A DNA stretch of 64,000 bases, taken from contig CM056376.1 in NCBI GenBank assembly GCA_029718625.1, forward strand, positions 92,474,899 to 92,538,898, written 5' to 3'. Origin of the DNA: Synaphobranchus kaupii. Lineage: Eukaryota > Chordata > Actinopteri > Anguilliformes > Synaphobranchidae. Below are positions 1 to 48,400 of the stretch, in pieces. A program made the translations under genes and the position numbers. Numbering within the stretch: position 1 is the stretch's first letter; the number at the start of each line of letters is the position of its first letter. The notes under the pieces were generated by a model. The model saw only the letters and a program-made list of their open reading frames with translations. It did not search any database and was not told the origin of the DNA.

Positions 1-70
1 ACCATAAAAACAAAACTATAGTGATAAACACATCACAGGGATTCAAAAAGATGAAAGAACTGGCTTTTCA

Positions 71-23214
<23,144 letters not shown>

Positions 23215-23420
23215 CTTCCCCTTGTCTTGGGTCGCGTCTGTCAGTATTGTTATCCTGTGCTCTGTGCCGGGGACTCAACCAAGCGCCGTCGCTGACCAGG
23301 GATGATGTACCAACCAAAAGGAGGCGGGCCTAAAGCTCATGTTCCCGTTAAAAGCGGGCGGGGGGTGTTTGGCGACGAGTCATTGGAGGCGAACAAGCAC
23401 GCCCCGCCCAGTACGCCCCC
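23215..23420 (-). promoter_or_regulatory. nampt: probable nampt 5' UTR and proximal promoter, CpG-rich
   Basis: Directly upstream of the nampt ATG is a GC- and CpG-rich stretch with GC-box-like sites (ggaggcgggcc near 23322, gcgggcggggggtg near 23354) in an otherwise AT-rich region. This suits a CpG-island promoter without TATA. No transcription start can be placed from sequence alone. Confidence 0.5.
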
Positions 23421-24517
23421 ATGTGCTGAACTGAAACAGTTCTTGTCGAAGGCGCGACCACGAGCTCGGTTGCCATTGTAGCCTACCTAATGTTATGGTC
23501 TTGATGTCACTGGCAGGTGCTTGTATGCGTGAGCGCTGGTTAGTGCAAGAATGCAGTAAGCAGACACAGTTCTGCCATCGTACAAAATTTATGCGAGATC
23601 TTACTGGTAGTTTACGATCCATGGTAGCGTAGCCTACGTCCATGTTGGATATGTTTCACGTCTGCGCAGATCCACTTGACGTTTCAACGTGTGGAACGGT
23701 TGTAATTACTTGTATTTTCTTAGCAAAAGCCTAAAAAGGACCCGTTATGAAAGATCAGTAGGCTAATCAGTGGACAATCGCTACCCAGTTGTTACTCCAT
23801 GGGTAACGTTATAATGCAGACCACACTCCATGGCAGCAATGATTTGCTTTTTAAAAAACTGTTGACTTGCCAAATATTTTATCAGGATATTAGAAAATGT
23901 ATCACTGACAGTATGGTTTCAGCAGAATGATTCTGTCAAACGTCAAACCTTGTGTTTACAATTGTTTACACCAGGACCACGTTGCTTGGAGCCTACATAA
24001 TTTGTTATCATTTAACAAAAATCTACCTTTATGGTTTACAAAAATTCTAATTTCCTATGCAAGGTCATATGACTAAATATTGGAGATGAAAGCTTAACAA
24101 GCTGATACTTGATCATCAAATTTATCATGGCTTTTGTGGTGTATAAAGCAGGAAAGCATGTGTACACTTTGATTCTAGCTTAGAAGTCATACAGTTATGA
24201 GAAAAAATACTTAATCTTGAATATTTTGCATTAAAATCTCATTCCTAATGTATCAAAACCACACCTAACTCTTAGACCCAACCCCTTTTTGAAATGTGAT
24301 TAATTTTGCCACCATGTGGATTCACAGTCCATTTGATTTTCAGTGTGGCCCAGCCCCAATATTCACACTTGAGCACTTGCGCACTTCAAATGCAGGTGCC
24401 CGCGAGAACCTCCAGGGGCTTAGGGTGTCCAATTTCTAATTTTGTGTTTCGCAAGGGTACTCTTGAGCGACGCCATGAGCCCTTGATGCGCCCCTCTAGC
24501 AAGTCCGCATCAGACAC

Positions 24518-25210
24518 GGGGTGCGTCCCAATAGTCGAAAAACTGCCTGAACGTTTTCAGTACAAGTATTTACATGTACAGTATACAATGTACCTGACAT
24601 TGCGGTTTGCGTCGAGACATTAATTAATATTTAACCATTAATACGGAATTAAAGGTTGTATCAGCGATTTTGGGTGACGTCACTTCTGAAGCGAAATCCC
24701 AAACAAACAGAGCCAGCTCCAGCTCGGAGCCAATTATGTTATGTTTTAAAAAATAGTGTTCAAGCATCCAGAATTATAACCACGTTAATAACGTTTGTAA
24801 GAAACCAAACCGTTTGTAAATCCGTCAAGATTTCAGCGAGATAAGAGTATTAGCGTAGCCTATTAGTATCACCCACCCCTTGTCGGTGATTGGTTGGAAT
24901 AGCCTACTGTTTATTTTGGTTTTGAGTGGTTGGTAGTACCATTTGTTTTTGTGTACGATCTCGGAGCATAGGCTGCCTACAGAGACGCGGTTTTTTGACG
25001 GCCTGCTTATGGGGCGGGCAGCTAGCGGATCGTGAGGAAAAATCAGATGAATGTGATCATTTATGTTTCGACCCAAAATCGCTGATACAACCTTTAAGAT
25101 GTAATCAGCAACATTAGATTAAAACACAAACATCCGTTTCCGGAGCAAGGAGGAGAGGAGGTGGTAGTGGAGGAGGAAAGGGTGCATTTTTCGAGTATTG
25201 GGACGCACCC
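24518..25210 (+). mobile_element. foldback MITE, GGGTGCGTCCCAATA type, copy 2 (interrupted)
   Basis: Left GGGTGCGTCCCAATAGTCG and right CGAGTATTGGGACGCACCC are inverted copies. Without the inner insertion the element is about 248 bp, matching the inverted copy at 9672-9903. Confidence 0.75.
24653..25093. mobile_element. MITE with TTAA target duplication, family 2, nested
   Basis: Inverted ends AGGTTGTATCAGCGATTTTG are flanked by TTAA on both sides. It sits inside the foldback MITE at 24518-25210; the other copy of that host (near 9770) reads straight through this point. Confidence 0.8.
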
Positions 25211-25663
25211 AAGAATATTGGGACGCAGCCCTCCTCTGCCTCGCCTGACCCAGAAATTGATCGAGGTACGCCATCTTTAAGGACATTCCAAACCGCTAAA
25301 GGCTCCTCGGAGGAGCGAGGAGTGGGCTCCTGGAGGATGCTTCAGTGAGGAAACACAAGTGTAGCCTTTGCGGAAGCCTTTTCTCGGAACGTGTGACGTG
25401 TATAAATTATCCACCACTCTCCACATCTGCCGTATTGCAGGCACACCTCTACACAAATGCAATTTTACCGTTCCTTTCCATTTATTATAAAGCGCTAATC
25501 CATAATGCCACTCATTGTTTATAACTAACAAAAGCGCCATTTATTCATGGGAAAATAATCTAAAAAGCATTATAGTTCGGCACGTGAGCATAAAATGACA
25601 CTGATGCTTAATTGAGCAAGGACGTTCCATTTGCCTAATACATGTTGCCTCGTTTCCTCCATC

Positions 25664-28460
25664 CTCGTATAGATAGATAGTTTATTGTCCTCAAAGAGGA
25701 AATTCATTTCCGCAGCCAGTGCGAATAACATACAAACATAATACATTTATCATTTATACAACATAGTACAAAAAAAAATCATGAAGTTAAAGAGTAACAC
25801 ATATGCAGGGAACATACACATATACATAACCGGGGGGGGGGACACCAGATGGGGCAGGAGTCCAGGGTGGGAGGTATTTACAGGGGGGATTTGTTGAGAA
25901 GGGCTATTGCAGTAGGGGCAAAACTTTTAATGAATTTGGCTTTTCTGTATTTGGGGGTTCTATTTCTACGGCCAGAGGGGAGAAGTGTGAAGTGGGGATG
26001 GAGTGGGTGATCTGGGTCCTGTGCTATTGTGCGTGCCTTGTGTTTGATAGCTGTGGTGATGAGGTTGGATAGGTTGGGAGTGGGAAGACCAATTATCTTT
26101 GATGATGTTCGTGTGATTTTGAGGAATTTGTTTTTGTTTTCGACTGTGAGTATTGTGAAAAAACAGATGGTACCATATAGGAGGAGGGGTTCGATGATGC
26201 TACGATATAGGACGAGGAGAAGATGGGATTTGACAGACCGTTTTTTAAGTTTGCGGATGGCTGAGAGTCTTTGTTGGCAGCGTTTCTGAGTGTCCGTGGT
26301 GTGTAGTTTGAAATTGAGGTTATCGTCCAGAGTGATGCCCAGATATTTGCCCACTGTTTCGACTGTCTCTCCATGTATGATGGTGGGGCTGTGAGTGCGG
26401 CTGAGGGTGTGGTCGGGAGTAGTAGTGGAGGGTTTGATTTTGTTTTGGCAACATTCAGCTGGAGGAAGTTATTGTCATACCAGGTGGAGAAGTGAGATAT
26501 GGACTGTTGGTAGGCAGAGAGTGAATTATTGTCATTGAGGAGTGCGAGGATGGCAGTGTCGTCTGAGTATTTACAGTATATGGTGACAGGGGATGGGCTG
26601 TGACAGTCATTTGTGTACAGTGTGTAGAGGAATGGGCTAAGCACACAGCCTTGGGGTGCTCCAGCGTTGATGATGGTGGTGGGTGAGAGTGAGTTATTTA
26701 CCTTTACTGCCTGGGGTCTATTGCTGAGAAAGTTGTGAAGCCAGTGAATGAGTGGTGATGGAATGTTAAGGTGGTGGAGTTTCTTGATCATCTGATGCCG
26801 TTGTATTGTGTTGAAGGCAGAACTGAAATCAATAAGTAGTAGTCTGGCGTGGTTTTCGGGTTGTTCCAGATGTTGCAGTAGGGAGTGCAGGAGGCACGCC
26901 ACTGCATTCACTGTGCCTCTCCTCTGTTTGTAGGCAAACTGTAGTATGTCCAGGTGTGGGGTGACAGAGGGCAGGATGATGTTCAGGACCAGTTTCTCGA
27001 AGCATTTCATGATTATGGAGGTTAGGGCCATAGGTCTGTAGTGGTTTAGCTTGGATGGATGTGGTTTTTTTGGTATGGGAATGATGGTTGAGGTTTTCCA
27101 TGTGATTGGAATTGTGGCAGATTGGAGTGATTTAAGGAACAAGGAGTGAAGGACAGGGGAGAGCTCCATGGCACATGTTTTTAAGACCCGCCCTGGGATC
27201 CCATCCGGTCCAGGAGCCTTGCTGGGTTTGCACCTCAGCAGCTGGAGATGGACGTCCTTTATGGAAAGGAGGGTGTTGTAATCCAGGTCAGGGTTGGATG
27301 AGGGCAGGGAACCCAGAAGGCTCTCACACTCGGCTGAGAAGTCATGGTTGTCAAAGCGTGCATAGAAGGTATTGAGGTCCCGGGCAAAGGATAAGGGGTC
27401 TGTCACTGTAGTGGTCTGTGTTTTGGATTGTCCTGTCAGTGTTCTGACTCTCTGAAAAGCTTGTTTTGTGTTCATGTTGGCAAATTCCGGTTACATTTTA
27501 TTTTTGTAATTTAGTTTTGCTTTAAGTATTTCATTCTTGATGGTTCGGCTAATGGTTTTGAGAGCTGTCCAGTTCTTCAGTTTGAAAACACGCCTTTTTT
27601 CTTTAAAGAGGTGGTTGATTTGCGGAGTGATCCATGGTTTTGAGTATTTTTTTAATAGTTTTAACCGGTATTGTGATGTCCATGCAAAACTTGAGGTAAT
27701 CAGTGATGACATCGGTCTGCTCATCCAATTCGCCCTCAAAAACATCCCAGTCGGTACATAATAGGCAGCCTTGTAGTCGTGCGATGGCGTCCTCCGACCA
27801 CTGGTGGGTGCTGCGCGTCATGGGCTTGTGCCGTTTGAGTGTCTGTTTGTATTCCGGAAACAGGAAGATGACATTGTGATCTGTGAAGCCAAGTGGTGGA
27901 TGTTGATGTTACCGTAGCACAAGTCTATTGTTTTTTTCGAGTCTGATTGGTATATTTATGTATTGATGGAGAGCCGGCATGACGTCGTTAAGTCGGCAAC
28001 TGTTAAAATCACCGAAAATGAACACCGGAGCGGCAGGGTATTTGCTGAGCATAGCCTGAGTGTTCTGTGCTACTAGCTCAGCTGCTGCCCTGTCACTGGC
28101 GCTCGGTGGGATGTATACACAGCTGACTACCACGGTGGGGAATTCTCTCGGGAGATAGGAGGATAGGGTGAGCATTTCCAGGTCTGGAGTACAAGCCTTC
28201 CCGTGTGACTGTGACGTTGGTGCACCAGTGGGAGTTGACGTAGATGCACACCTGGCCACCCCTCTCCTTTCCCGAGTCCCTGGTCCTGTCTGCCCTAAAG
28301 ACGCTGAAATTATCCAGGCTGACCACGGCATCTGGGATCGTCTCGGCGAGCCTGGTCTCAGTCAGGGCGATGATACAGGCCTCCCTAAAGGCAGCTGATC
28401 TGATCCTTGCATCCTTTCCTCGCGTCCTCTGTTGGGTGGAGCTAAGGGATGAGGAAAGGA
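25664..28460 (-). mobile_element. non-LTR retrotransposon (LINE), 5'-truncated, Jockey/CR1/L2/Rex1 group
   Basis: Reading right to left, an endonuclease domain (IIALTETRLAET, then VSCVYIPPSA and PVFIFGDFNSC) is split by a frameshift near 28100. A linker at 27600-27820 follows, then reverse transcriptase (26093-27475) and a C-terminal region ending near 25878 (HPLHPHFTLLPSGRR). The 3' end is an AATAAA-type tail followed by TATC repeats at 25664-25685. The first codons of ORF2 are missing. Clade assignment is by general resemblance only. Confidence 0.8.
26093..27475 (-). pseudogene. LINE reverse transcriptase ORF fragment (460 codons open)
   Basis: The reverse transcriptase motifs are in order: KAPGPDGIPGRVLK, WKTSTIIPIPKK, NHYRPMALTSIIMKCFEK, LLIDFSSAFNTI, NAGAPQGCVLSPFLYTLY and the catalytic box KYSDDTAIL. 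The frame shifts near 26340, where the C-terminal part continues in another frame (YLGITLDDNLNF onward to 25878). The open stretch is long, but the element is broken elsewhere. Confidence 0.85.
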
Positions 28461-28897
28461 TGCAAGTAGTAAAAATAAGCGATTGGAATGAACCCCATGG
28501 AATGAACCCCATGTCTCATGGAGATGTTGCAATCAATTTGTTGTTGCTGCTGGGGTTTGGGCGAGTTGGATTTTTCCTGTTCCGTGGTGGGTAAAGATCC
28601 ATAATTTAAACGTGGATTGTCCTTGACAGAAACTCAATCCAATGTATCCGTAGGTCTTGAGGAATACTCCTAGACCAGGAGACTGATGCATGCTGGGCTG
28701 TAATCCATGCTTACCTGCAACAACAATTTTATATTGCTCTAGTATATGCATTTGTTTTCTTTGTCATTGGGGAGTTGGGTAATTTTGTCAGAGTAAATAA
28801 GCTAACTGTTCCAAGTATACCTTTATAAAACGGGGTTTTGTGTGCAGCATGACATTCCGCATAGTTGCCGATAATTCACTTTTGTTAGGCTATTTAA

Positions 28898-29617
28898 AAG
28901 AGCTATATGTAACAAATTTACTGTACTAAATCATAAAATGACCATGATATGTCATCAGAGATTAAGGAAAAATGCTAAACAATGCTACAGCCAGTATGTT
29001 CTCCTTTGAAATTTCCATTCCGGGTCAGAACGTCTGTATTTGTTTTGGCCTGTGTGATTCACTATTCTCCGAGTTGACTCCGCCCACTGCCCATTACGAA
29101 GAACCAGATGTACTCCGGCACTCTGACAGCCGATTTACAAATGCCTAAGCTAAGTTCAACATCGTTTTCATTTAGCTAGCTAGCTAAAGATTTAAATATA
29201 TATATATGTATATAGTTACTAGCATATATATGTATATAGTTACTAAACATACCACTAACGTTAGCTTATATCTGTGACCGTAAACATAGCCAGCCATGCA
29301 GCTAACATTGACAGAGTTATAAAAAAATCCACATGAGCTGGTTTATAATTTGCAAACAATAAATAAATTGCAAACGTATACATTAGCTGATCAACTTACA
29401 GTGTAGGACTAATCGTCGCTTGTCATTGTCAAAATAGAATAAGCTCCTCTCAAAATATAATGTTGCCCTCGTGTTCGTTCAGTGTCCTCAACCTGGCAAC
29501 CCGCGTGAGCTTCGAGTCTGGGGAGGAGGGAGCGGACGGAGACAACTCTCCAATATTGTGAATTTGGACTGCAATACCCTTTTAAAACGGTCGGTGTCAA
29601 TGTTACATATAGCTCCT
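28898..29617. mobile_element. MITE with TTAA target duplication, family 3
   Basis: The left end A-A-GAGCTATATGTAAC and the right end, whose complement is AGGAGCTATATGTAAC, are both flanked by TTAA, 720 bp apart. No coding potential inside. Confidence 0.75.
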
Positions 29618-30161
29618 TTAATGTGCGTGTTTTATCTTAAATGTTAAACACATTGTCTGGTTGCAGAATCAATGGAGTGAACCAGTGCAGACTCGCGTTT
29701 AATGAACACCGGTTGCAAAGTAGCCTATGTAGTTTCTGTTGTGGCACTTTGTTTTTATTTTGTGGCAATCGTGGCTTGCTAAACTGTTGTCCTCTGTTCT
29801 AAGGTGTCGGTACCAGCCACTGTTTCCTAGAGGGAATTAATACTAAAAACTGTTTGCTTCGTGTCTAAGTATTTTGGTTAGCTAACATTGTGGGCACCGC
29901 CAGACGCCAATGTGCTGATTGCCAGTGCTGGGCCGGTGTAGTAGCGTATCCCTGCATATTAATTGTAAACGTGAACGCTGTTTATGTAAAGGTGACTTCT
30001 CAAATTGTTTTGCAGTCTTATCCAAGCCTAGGGTTATTTCCAGCGTCGCCCTGTCCTACGCCTTTTTTGGGGATACTGGGTGCACTCCCACGCTTTGCCT
30101 CATTCTCTGCTGCGGTGTGTTGGTGAGAGGGAATTTTCCCACGAGGTGTGGTAGACATTAA

Positions 30162-30515
30162 AGGTGCAGTAGCCAGTAGGCAACATTTTTTCGATATAAT
30201 TTTGGCGAAATTATTAAATTTACTCATTATATTCCAGCAGCTATCAATAAATCAAGTGTTCTGTGAGACGTGCGAGTGTCCTGGGCTCTGAATTAGGCTG
30301 TCAAAAAAACTCGGTCTTCTAAAAACCAACCAATCAGGGCAACTATCTACAAGCAAAATATCCTCCCCGTAAAATAAACCCCTCCCTGTCTGCCTGTCCG
30401 CGCATGCACTGGAGCATCATTTGGTGGGAGGGGCTTAGGAGAGAGATAGGGGGGAGGAGAGCAAAAGGGGGAAGTCTTTTTGCCTTGTATATTTTCAAAC
30501 TTACCTACTGCAGCT
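30162..30515. mobile_element. MITE with TTAA target duplication, family 4
   Basis: Left AGGTGCAGTAG and right (complement) AGCTGCAGTAGG are both next to TTAA, 354 bp apart. The interior is non-coding. Confidence 0.65.
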
Positions 30516-31642
30516 TTAATAACTATGGACTTGTTTTTATCTTATAACGCACTTCATACATTTATTTGCCGTGGTTGTGGTACTTGCATGTTGATGTATT
30601 GGTGGTGGTTTGCTGTGCATGTTTTCCTTTCCCCATCTCTCCAACACTGTACTGCAGGCACCCGTAGTTGAGGCGGGCTGAGTGGTGGGCGGTCCTTGGG
30701 TCCTCACGGCGAAGGGCGGTGTTGTAGCTGTGAAGTACTATTCAATATTTAAATAGTTGTGTGAAATTTGCATTGTGAGCTCATTGTAATAAAACTATAT
30801 TTTTATATCTTTCTATATCCATGCCTGATTTGGTTTATTGAAATTGCGTTATTTGAACGAAGTGCCCCTGCTCTACATGTTGCATTCCCTTACCTAATTA
30901 AGTAGGTGACGTAAATGAACCCATTTCTAGTGGTTGACAGTTAGGTCACCACAAGAGAAATGCATCAATAGTAACTGTATAATAATAATAATTAATAATA
31001 ATTGTAAATGAGTTAAGCTGACATAAGTTCAAAGTGTGAAAGGTTTCTGAGCTGACGTGATCACTCTTCCTTATCCTTCCAGTATTTTTAGAGTAACATC
31101 AAAAACCATCAATCCAGTCTGTCACAGACAGGCCTTCACACATAGTGAAGGTCCATAGGATCTTTGCCCCTCTCTATGACATGTTGATGCTGAAGATTTA
31201 TTATTAACAAGTAAAAGGTAATATGAAAACTGTACATTTTTATTTTATCATTAGCAATCATTATTTAAACTCATTATGAAAACATCTGGTAATAATTAAC
31301 CATCTTCATAAAGCATTCATTATGCATTGGGCATTACATTACAATTACTGAATTCTTTATAATGTTTTACTTATCTCATGAAGCTGTTAGGTTGTGTACT
31401 ACAGAGCATCTTCATGATTGCGCACTGAACTCTTCAAAATACAGTTGAAGTCAAAAGTTTACATACACCTTAGCCAAATCCATTTAAACTCAGTTTTTCA
31501 CAATTTATGACATTTAATCTTAGTAAACATTCCCTGTCTTAGGTCAGTTAGGATCACAGCTTTATTTTAAGAATGTGAAATGTCAGAATAATAGTAGAGA
31601 ATGATTTATTTCAGCTTTTCTTTCTTTCATCACATTCCCAGT

Positions 31643-33208
31643 CAGTGACGGTTCTAGGAAGTTTTCCATGGGGTGGCAAAGGGGTGTCAGGAAGTTTTGG
31701 CAGGGTGGCGTGGGGTTAAGTGGGGGGTCTGGGAAAATGGAGTTTCTGAAACTTAATTTCCTGCATTCTGGTGAATTTTTAAGCATGTAAATCACAAAAA
31801 CCCTAGGGCTATTTATGTCTGGAAAAAAAGCTATTATCTAAGATATTTTTACAAATAATTTAGAATATTTGTTAACAGTCAAGTTGACTTCATCATACAC
31901 ATCCAATAAAACTGCTTCTGAGCTACCCAAAGACTCACACCCCGTCCTTCCTAACCCTAACCCTAATACACACCACCACCCGCACCCCACATATCACCAA
32001 CCTCCTTCCAGCCACCTACCCACAATTACAGCTTTAAATCAGAATATTTTTACCAGTCACATATTAAAATTTTAATTACATTTTTCATCACACATTCAAC
32101 AATACCCCTCCCCTCACCACACCCTCAAAGACACCACCCCCCACCCACCCACAATTACAGTTCTTAATTTTGCAATGTAATTCAAGGCTGACACCTGGTA
32201 GACAAAGGAGGCAGTTCAAGTGAATTCCACTAACTGATACTGATTGGAACCACTGAACTCGGACCTAATATAAGGGAACTTGCCCACTCTTAAATTGTGT
32301 AACTCTTAATTGTAATAAGGGGACATTTATTTAACCAGGTAAAAGTTTGTTTACGTGCATAGGCCCGTAAAATAAAAGTCACATATTGCACCTTTAAACC
32401 AGCTTAAGGCGACGGTAGAATTTTCGAACGATCGTATAAGGAACTGTAGTTCACGAGAGCTAACGTTAGCTAGCATAGCTCGTCCAACGATGTTGGCGTG
32501 ACTACAGTACCGATAGGAGCTAGGGAAAAGTAAAAGTGGAGGGGTCTGTGCGTATGTAAACGAGATAACGTTACTGTAATCCCTCACAAATATCACCAAA
32601 GCACATGATCTGTACAAAAGACATTGATTGGACTTTTGGGCATTCATTGCCCTACTAACGCTGATAGCTAACTAACGTCAGCTAACGTTAGTTAACGACG
32701 TTACAGTGTGGAACACGGGCACTTGTTCTCTTAACTATAATGGCCATGCTAGCTATATTGAATCCAGCACATATTCGTTGCTAACTTTGTTAGGGTTGGA
32801 CTTTACAAATAAAGGGCTAACGTTACTAGTTTCATACTTTATACAGAAAAGGCTATCGATAGCTTTCTACTTTCAGACTTAACGTACCACATACAACGCT
32901 CTGTGCTCAGTGTGCTGCTCGCTCAGCCTCAGAAATGAAGCTGGTTCGAGACTTTTCAGTTACAGAAGATGCGTTGACGGACGCAACTATTTTTTTAACA
33001 TTGAGGGTGGCACAGCGAATTATAAACTGGTGATTGGAGCAATTTACATCAACTTCGAAGAAATATCATGAATGTTCAACACAATTTGTTTCATTTTATT
33101 TATAATATAATAATATTTACATCTGAAATTGGGGTGGCGACTGGGGTGGCAAGGACTTTTTATGGAGTGGCAGCTGCCACCCCATGCCACCCCGTAGATC
33201 CGCGCCTG
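31643..33208. mobile_element. non-autonomous hAT element nested in Tc1 copy 2
   Basis: It is flanked by an exact 8-bp repeat TTCCCAGT (31635-31642 and 33209-33216); Tc1 copy 1 has this sequence once. Its ends CAGTGACGGTTCTAGG and (complement) CAGGCGCGGATCTACG are imperfect inverted repeats typical of hAT. The interior has no hAT transposase; it includes C-rich and CpG-bearing non-coding sequence. Confidence 0.85.
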
Positions 33209-33239
33209 TTCCCAGTGGGTCAGAAGTTTACATACACTG

Positions 33240-34262
<1,023 letters not shown>

Positions 34263-34839
34263 GATGTCAAGCAAAGAGGCACTGAGTTTGAAGGTAGGCC
34301 TTAAAATACATCCACAGGTACACCTCCAAGTCACTCAAATAATGTCAATTAGCCTATCAGAAGTTTCTAAAGCCATGACATAATTTTCTGGAATTTTCCA
34401 AGCTGTTTAAAGGCACAGTCAGCTTAGTGTATGTAAACTTCTGACCCACTGGAATTGTGATATAGTGAATTAAAAGTTAAATAATCTGTCTGTAAACAAT
34501 TGTTGGAAAAATGACTTGTGTCATGCACAAAGTAGATGTCCTAACTGACTTGCCAACACTATATTTTGCTAACATGAAATCTGTGGAGTGGTTAAAAATG
34601 AGTTTTAATGACTTCAACCTAAGTTTATGTAAACCTCTGACTTCAACTGTACATTCAATACAACCATACAAAACAATTTGTGTATGAATTATGTCACCAC
34701 CTGCAATAGATCCGACCTGAGGAATCAGATTTAGGGATACTGCACACATAAAGCATTCGTAATGCTCTATGTAATTGTAAGTAATGCTTTTGCAAGGGTC
34801 ATGAATGCATAATGAATGCTTTATGAAGATGGAGTTAAT

Positions 34840-45422
<10,583 letters not shown>

Positions 45423-48400
45423 GAATGCCTTTTCTCTCTGCTTGCAGGGACAGTTTTTTTCTTTTTTTTAACCTTTTAACTGTCTGCCCACTCAAATAGA
45501 CCACATTTTTGTGCATATGTGAACATGCCAAATTAACTCCTTGTATCTTCATTCTCATTCTACAGAATGGAAGATGAAAGGCAGGAATGAACCCCTCTGA
45601 AATTCACTAAACTCAGACCACCTCAGGAGGTGTTCTCAGTACAATTTGTTTGTGGATCCTTTTGAGGTCCGATTAATCTGTGCATTGTGAACACAAAGCG
45701 GCCCAAATACACTTTGCTTTACACTTTATTACATCAAGGCTTGCCATTCGTTGATTCTAAGCAGCTGCAGTAACTTCTGAGCGTACGCTGCTAAAAAACG
45801 AATAGCAGAACAAATAGCACAAAAGCGTATGCAGAGGCTATCTTGAAGAAAATGGCCTCATCAATGCTTAACTGGACCGGAAAGAGTCCTCTTTCAAGTC
45901 CACTTACAATGGTTCATTAGCGGCTGGTTCACTTCTTGGTTCACTTTAAAATAACTGAGTTTGGTTTGTTTAAAAAGAACTACTTATGAAGTCAACCTTA
46001 AAAATCTATTTTAAACATTTGTGGGACAGTTAAGTTTTTTTTTAAAATCTGATTTTCAGAGTCTTGTAGCTTCATTAATGACATCTTGCACAACAGTAAA
46101 CTTAAATTGCTTTCAGCTAAACTTTACAAGCTTCACATGTTTTCCAATAATAATACTGGCTCTGTGTCTGATTGCTCTCCTGGCTTTAGAAATTTTAACT
46201 ATTAATAAAATGTCCCTCTCATTTGTTAACTGATGTAAATTATCTGATTTTATATGAAAGTGTGACTTTTTTTAACAGTTTGGCCATATTGATTTAGGGA
46301 AAATGTATACGTACCAAAATGTAACGGTGCCCTCTGCTGGACAGACTAGTTCTGGGGAAGCCAGTGAATCAGTTCACAGACAAAACATTAGATTAGCATG
46401 TGTGCTAATTGGGGTTGGTCTGGCTAGCACCACGTGTCTTCTGTTTGCACTGACAGTCAAACAAATGTTTCATATATAATTTCTGAAATGGATCGTAGGA
46501 ATCAAGAAACCTGTACCTGTATTTATCAGCAAATAATTTTAATGCTGCCTAGTTATTGATTTTTTAAGCAGTATAACTATACAACCATTAGGGCCTCCCA
46601 CCAGGTTGTCTCCCCTTATTTTCTTGCATGGTACTTCAGTCCTCCACCAGCTGGAGGTTGCTATGGCCTCTTTGTCAAGCCACTTCTCAAACAATTATCC
46701 CATTTGCAACACCTCAATCATCAAAGTTGATAGTCATTGCTACTAATTAAGCATATACAAGATTGACGGCAATGTTTACAAGCGACACCTGTTAAATTCA
46801 CTTTGATTAATTACTACTGTGGACATGACCACATTAAAGATAACCAGTTATATAACATTTAACTTGCACAAAAAAGTAAAAATTATATTAGTAATAAGAA
46901 AATAGTTTGAAGCAGAGGTACATTACAACAAAAAGATGAATTAAATAAAAGTGGTGAATGTCATGTACAAAGTTCACATAGTAATTTAGTATATTTTATC
47001 ATGGCCAGTTGTTTAACAGTGTCTTCTGTGATGTTTTTTAGTTTCCAGTCTTGTTACCTTCTTTGCGTAATTTATTGTTAAATTGCAAGTTGTGCAAAAA
47101 TAAATGCAATCCCTCGAAAGTGTACCATGTGGATACTGCTTCACTCGTTCACTCAAAGACACACTTTTCATAGCATTTAAACTTCCATCCATGTTCACTT
47201 TCCTTCCTCTGCCGTGCCTCATATTAGATCAACTAATTGTTTTCCTACATTTCTCAATTAGAAAGTCAATTGTATAATTAGTCACTTCACTGTGCCGTTG
47301 GAGTCCCTGTGGGGACCCCTGGAGGATAACCATTGAAATACAAGTTTAAATCCTTGCAGGTCAAGAGGTGGAAATAAACTGGTGGCCTTAACAATGATAC
47401 ATATTTTGTACTTGGTAAATGGTATAGGTTTTCAATATGTGTTTTGCATTCCTTTTTTAAAATGGCTTAACTGTTTTGGTTTTTAATTGTATTTGTATAA
47501 CAGTATTTGTGTTTTCACTGTTATGGTGATACTGTACAGTACTGTGACTGTCATGATCTTTTATATGCTAATGATTGACATGTCGATCCATGGGTAGTTT
47601 GAAGACTTGGGTAGAGCCAGTCTGCTGTCTCTCCATACTCCTCCCCATGCATGTTATAATTGCCTATGAGCAGAGAACTGACTGGAAGTTACACATGCTT
47701 CATGACACAGCAGAGTTCTCAGGGAATGTATGCATGCAGTGCATTGTGTGAGATGCAGGGGTCTGGTTAGCCTCGCTTACATACCATTTGTCAGGCCGAC
47801 CTTATACATCTGGTGTGAACGCTGCCCTGAACTGAGATAAGTATGCACAGACAGCACTTCCTGTTCATACTTACCCCTTGGGAATTACGAAAAACCAACT
47901 TCATGCTGGTTGAATGGGTGATACACCCCATGTTTTTATTGTCAGTTATCTCAGTTTAATTCAGTGTTGTGCCCAGATGTGTTTTCAGGCCTGACAGTGG
48001 GCTGGAACGTGAGGCTATGGTCTTGGTTGTCAACTTTGAAACGTGATGCGCCATTGTGTCTGGTGTTAGTCGCTGGCATGATTGAAAATCTGACTGTTAT
48101 GCAAAATAACATACTGCTGTCTGAGACTGCAGCAACAGGACATGTATGTATGGATGTATGCTCCCCTTCCTCCATCTTTTTTGAGTAACTATGTTTCAAT
48201 GAAAATGTATCCTTCAAAATTGACATTTTAACACGTTGTTTTTAAATTCTTTTGAATAAAATAAGGAAAATATGCTTAGCCTATGTTTCATTAGATCAGG
48301 AATACATTCATAAAAGATCCACTATCAGCAAAAGCCTGGCCTTTTGCACACTGCCTGAGTATGCAAATGGTTTAGTGAAATTATGTTATTCTCTTGGCAA

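Larger units (their letters stand above)
23421..25663. other. intergenic region upstream of nampt
   Basis: No gene recognised. It contains the nested MITE pair at 24518-25210 and, after it, a short second copy of gaatattgggacgcagcc at 25212. The remainder is unassigned. Confidence 0.7.
28461..31293. other. intergenic region with two TTAA MITEs
   Basis: No gene recognised. It contains the MITEs at 28898-29617 and 30162-30515, a 15-bp tandem duplication at 28490-28511 (gaatgaaccccatg) and a duplicated AT-rich tatatagttacta piece near 29205-29250. Scattered GT-rich stretches occur at 30540-30830. Confidence 0.7.

Noticed and set aside
31935..31970. Telomere-like ctaaccctaaccctaa
   Set aside because: Only about two and a half units; too short to be an interstitial telomere.
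32351..32647. 98-codon minus-strand frame inside the nested hAT
   Set aside because: No transposase motif and no family resemblance I can defend; treated as non-coding interior.
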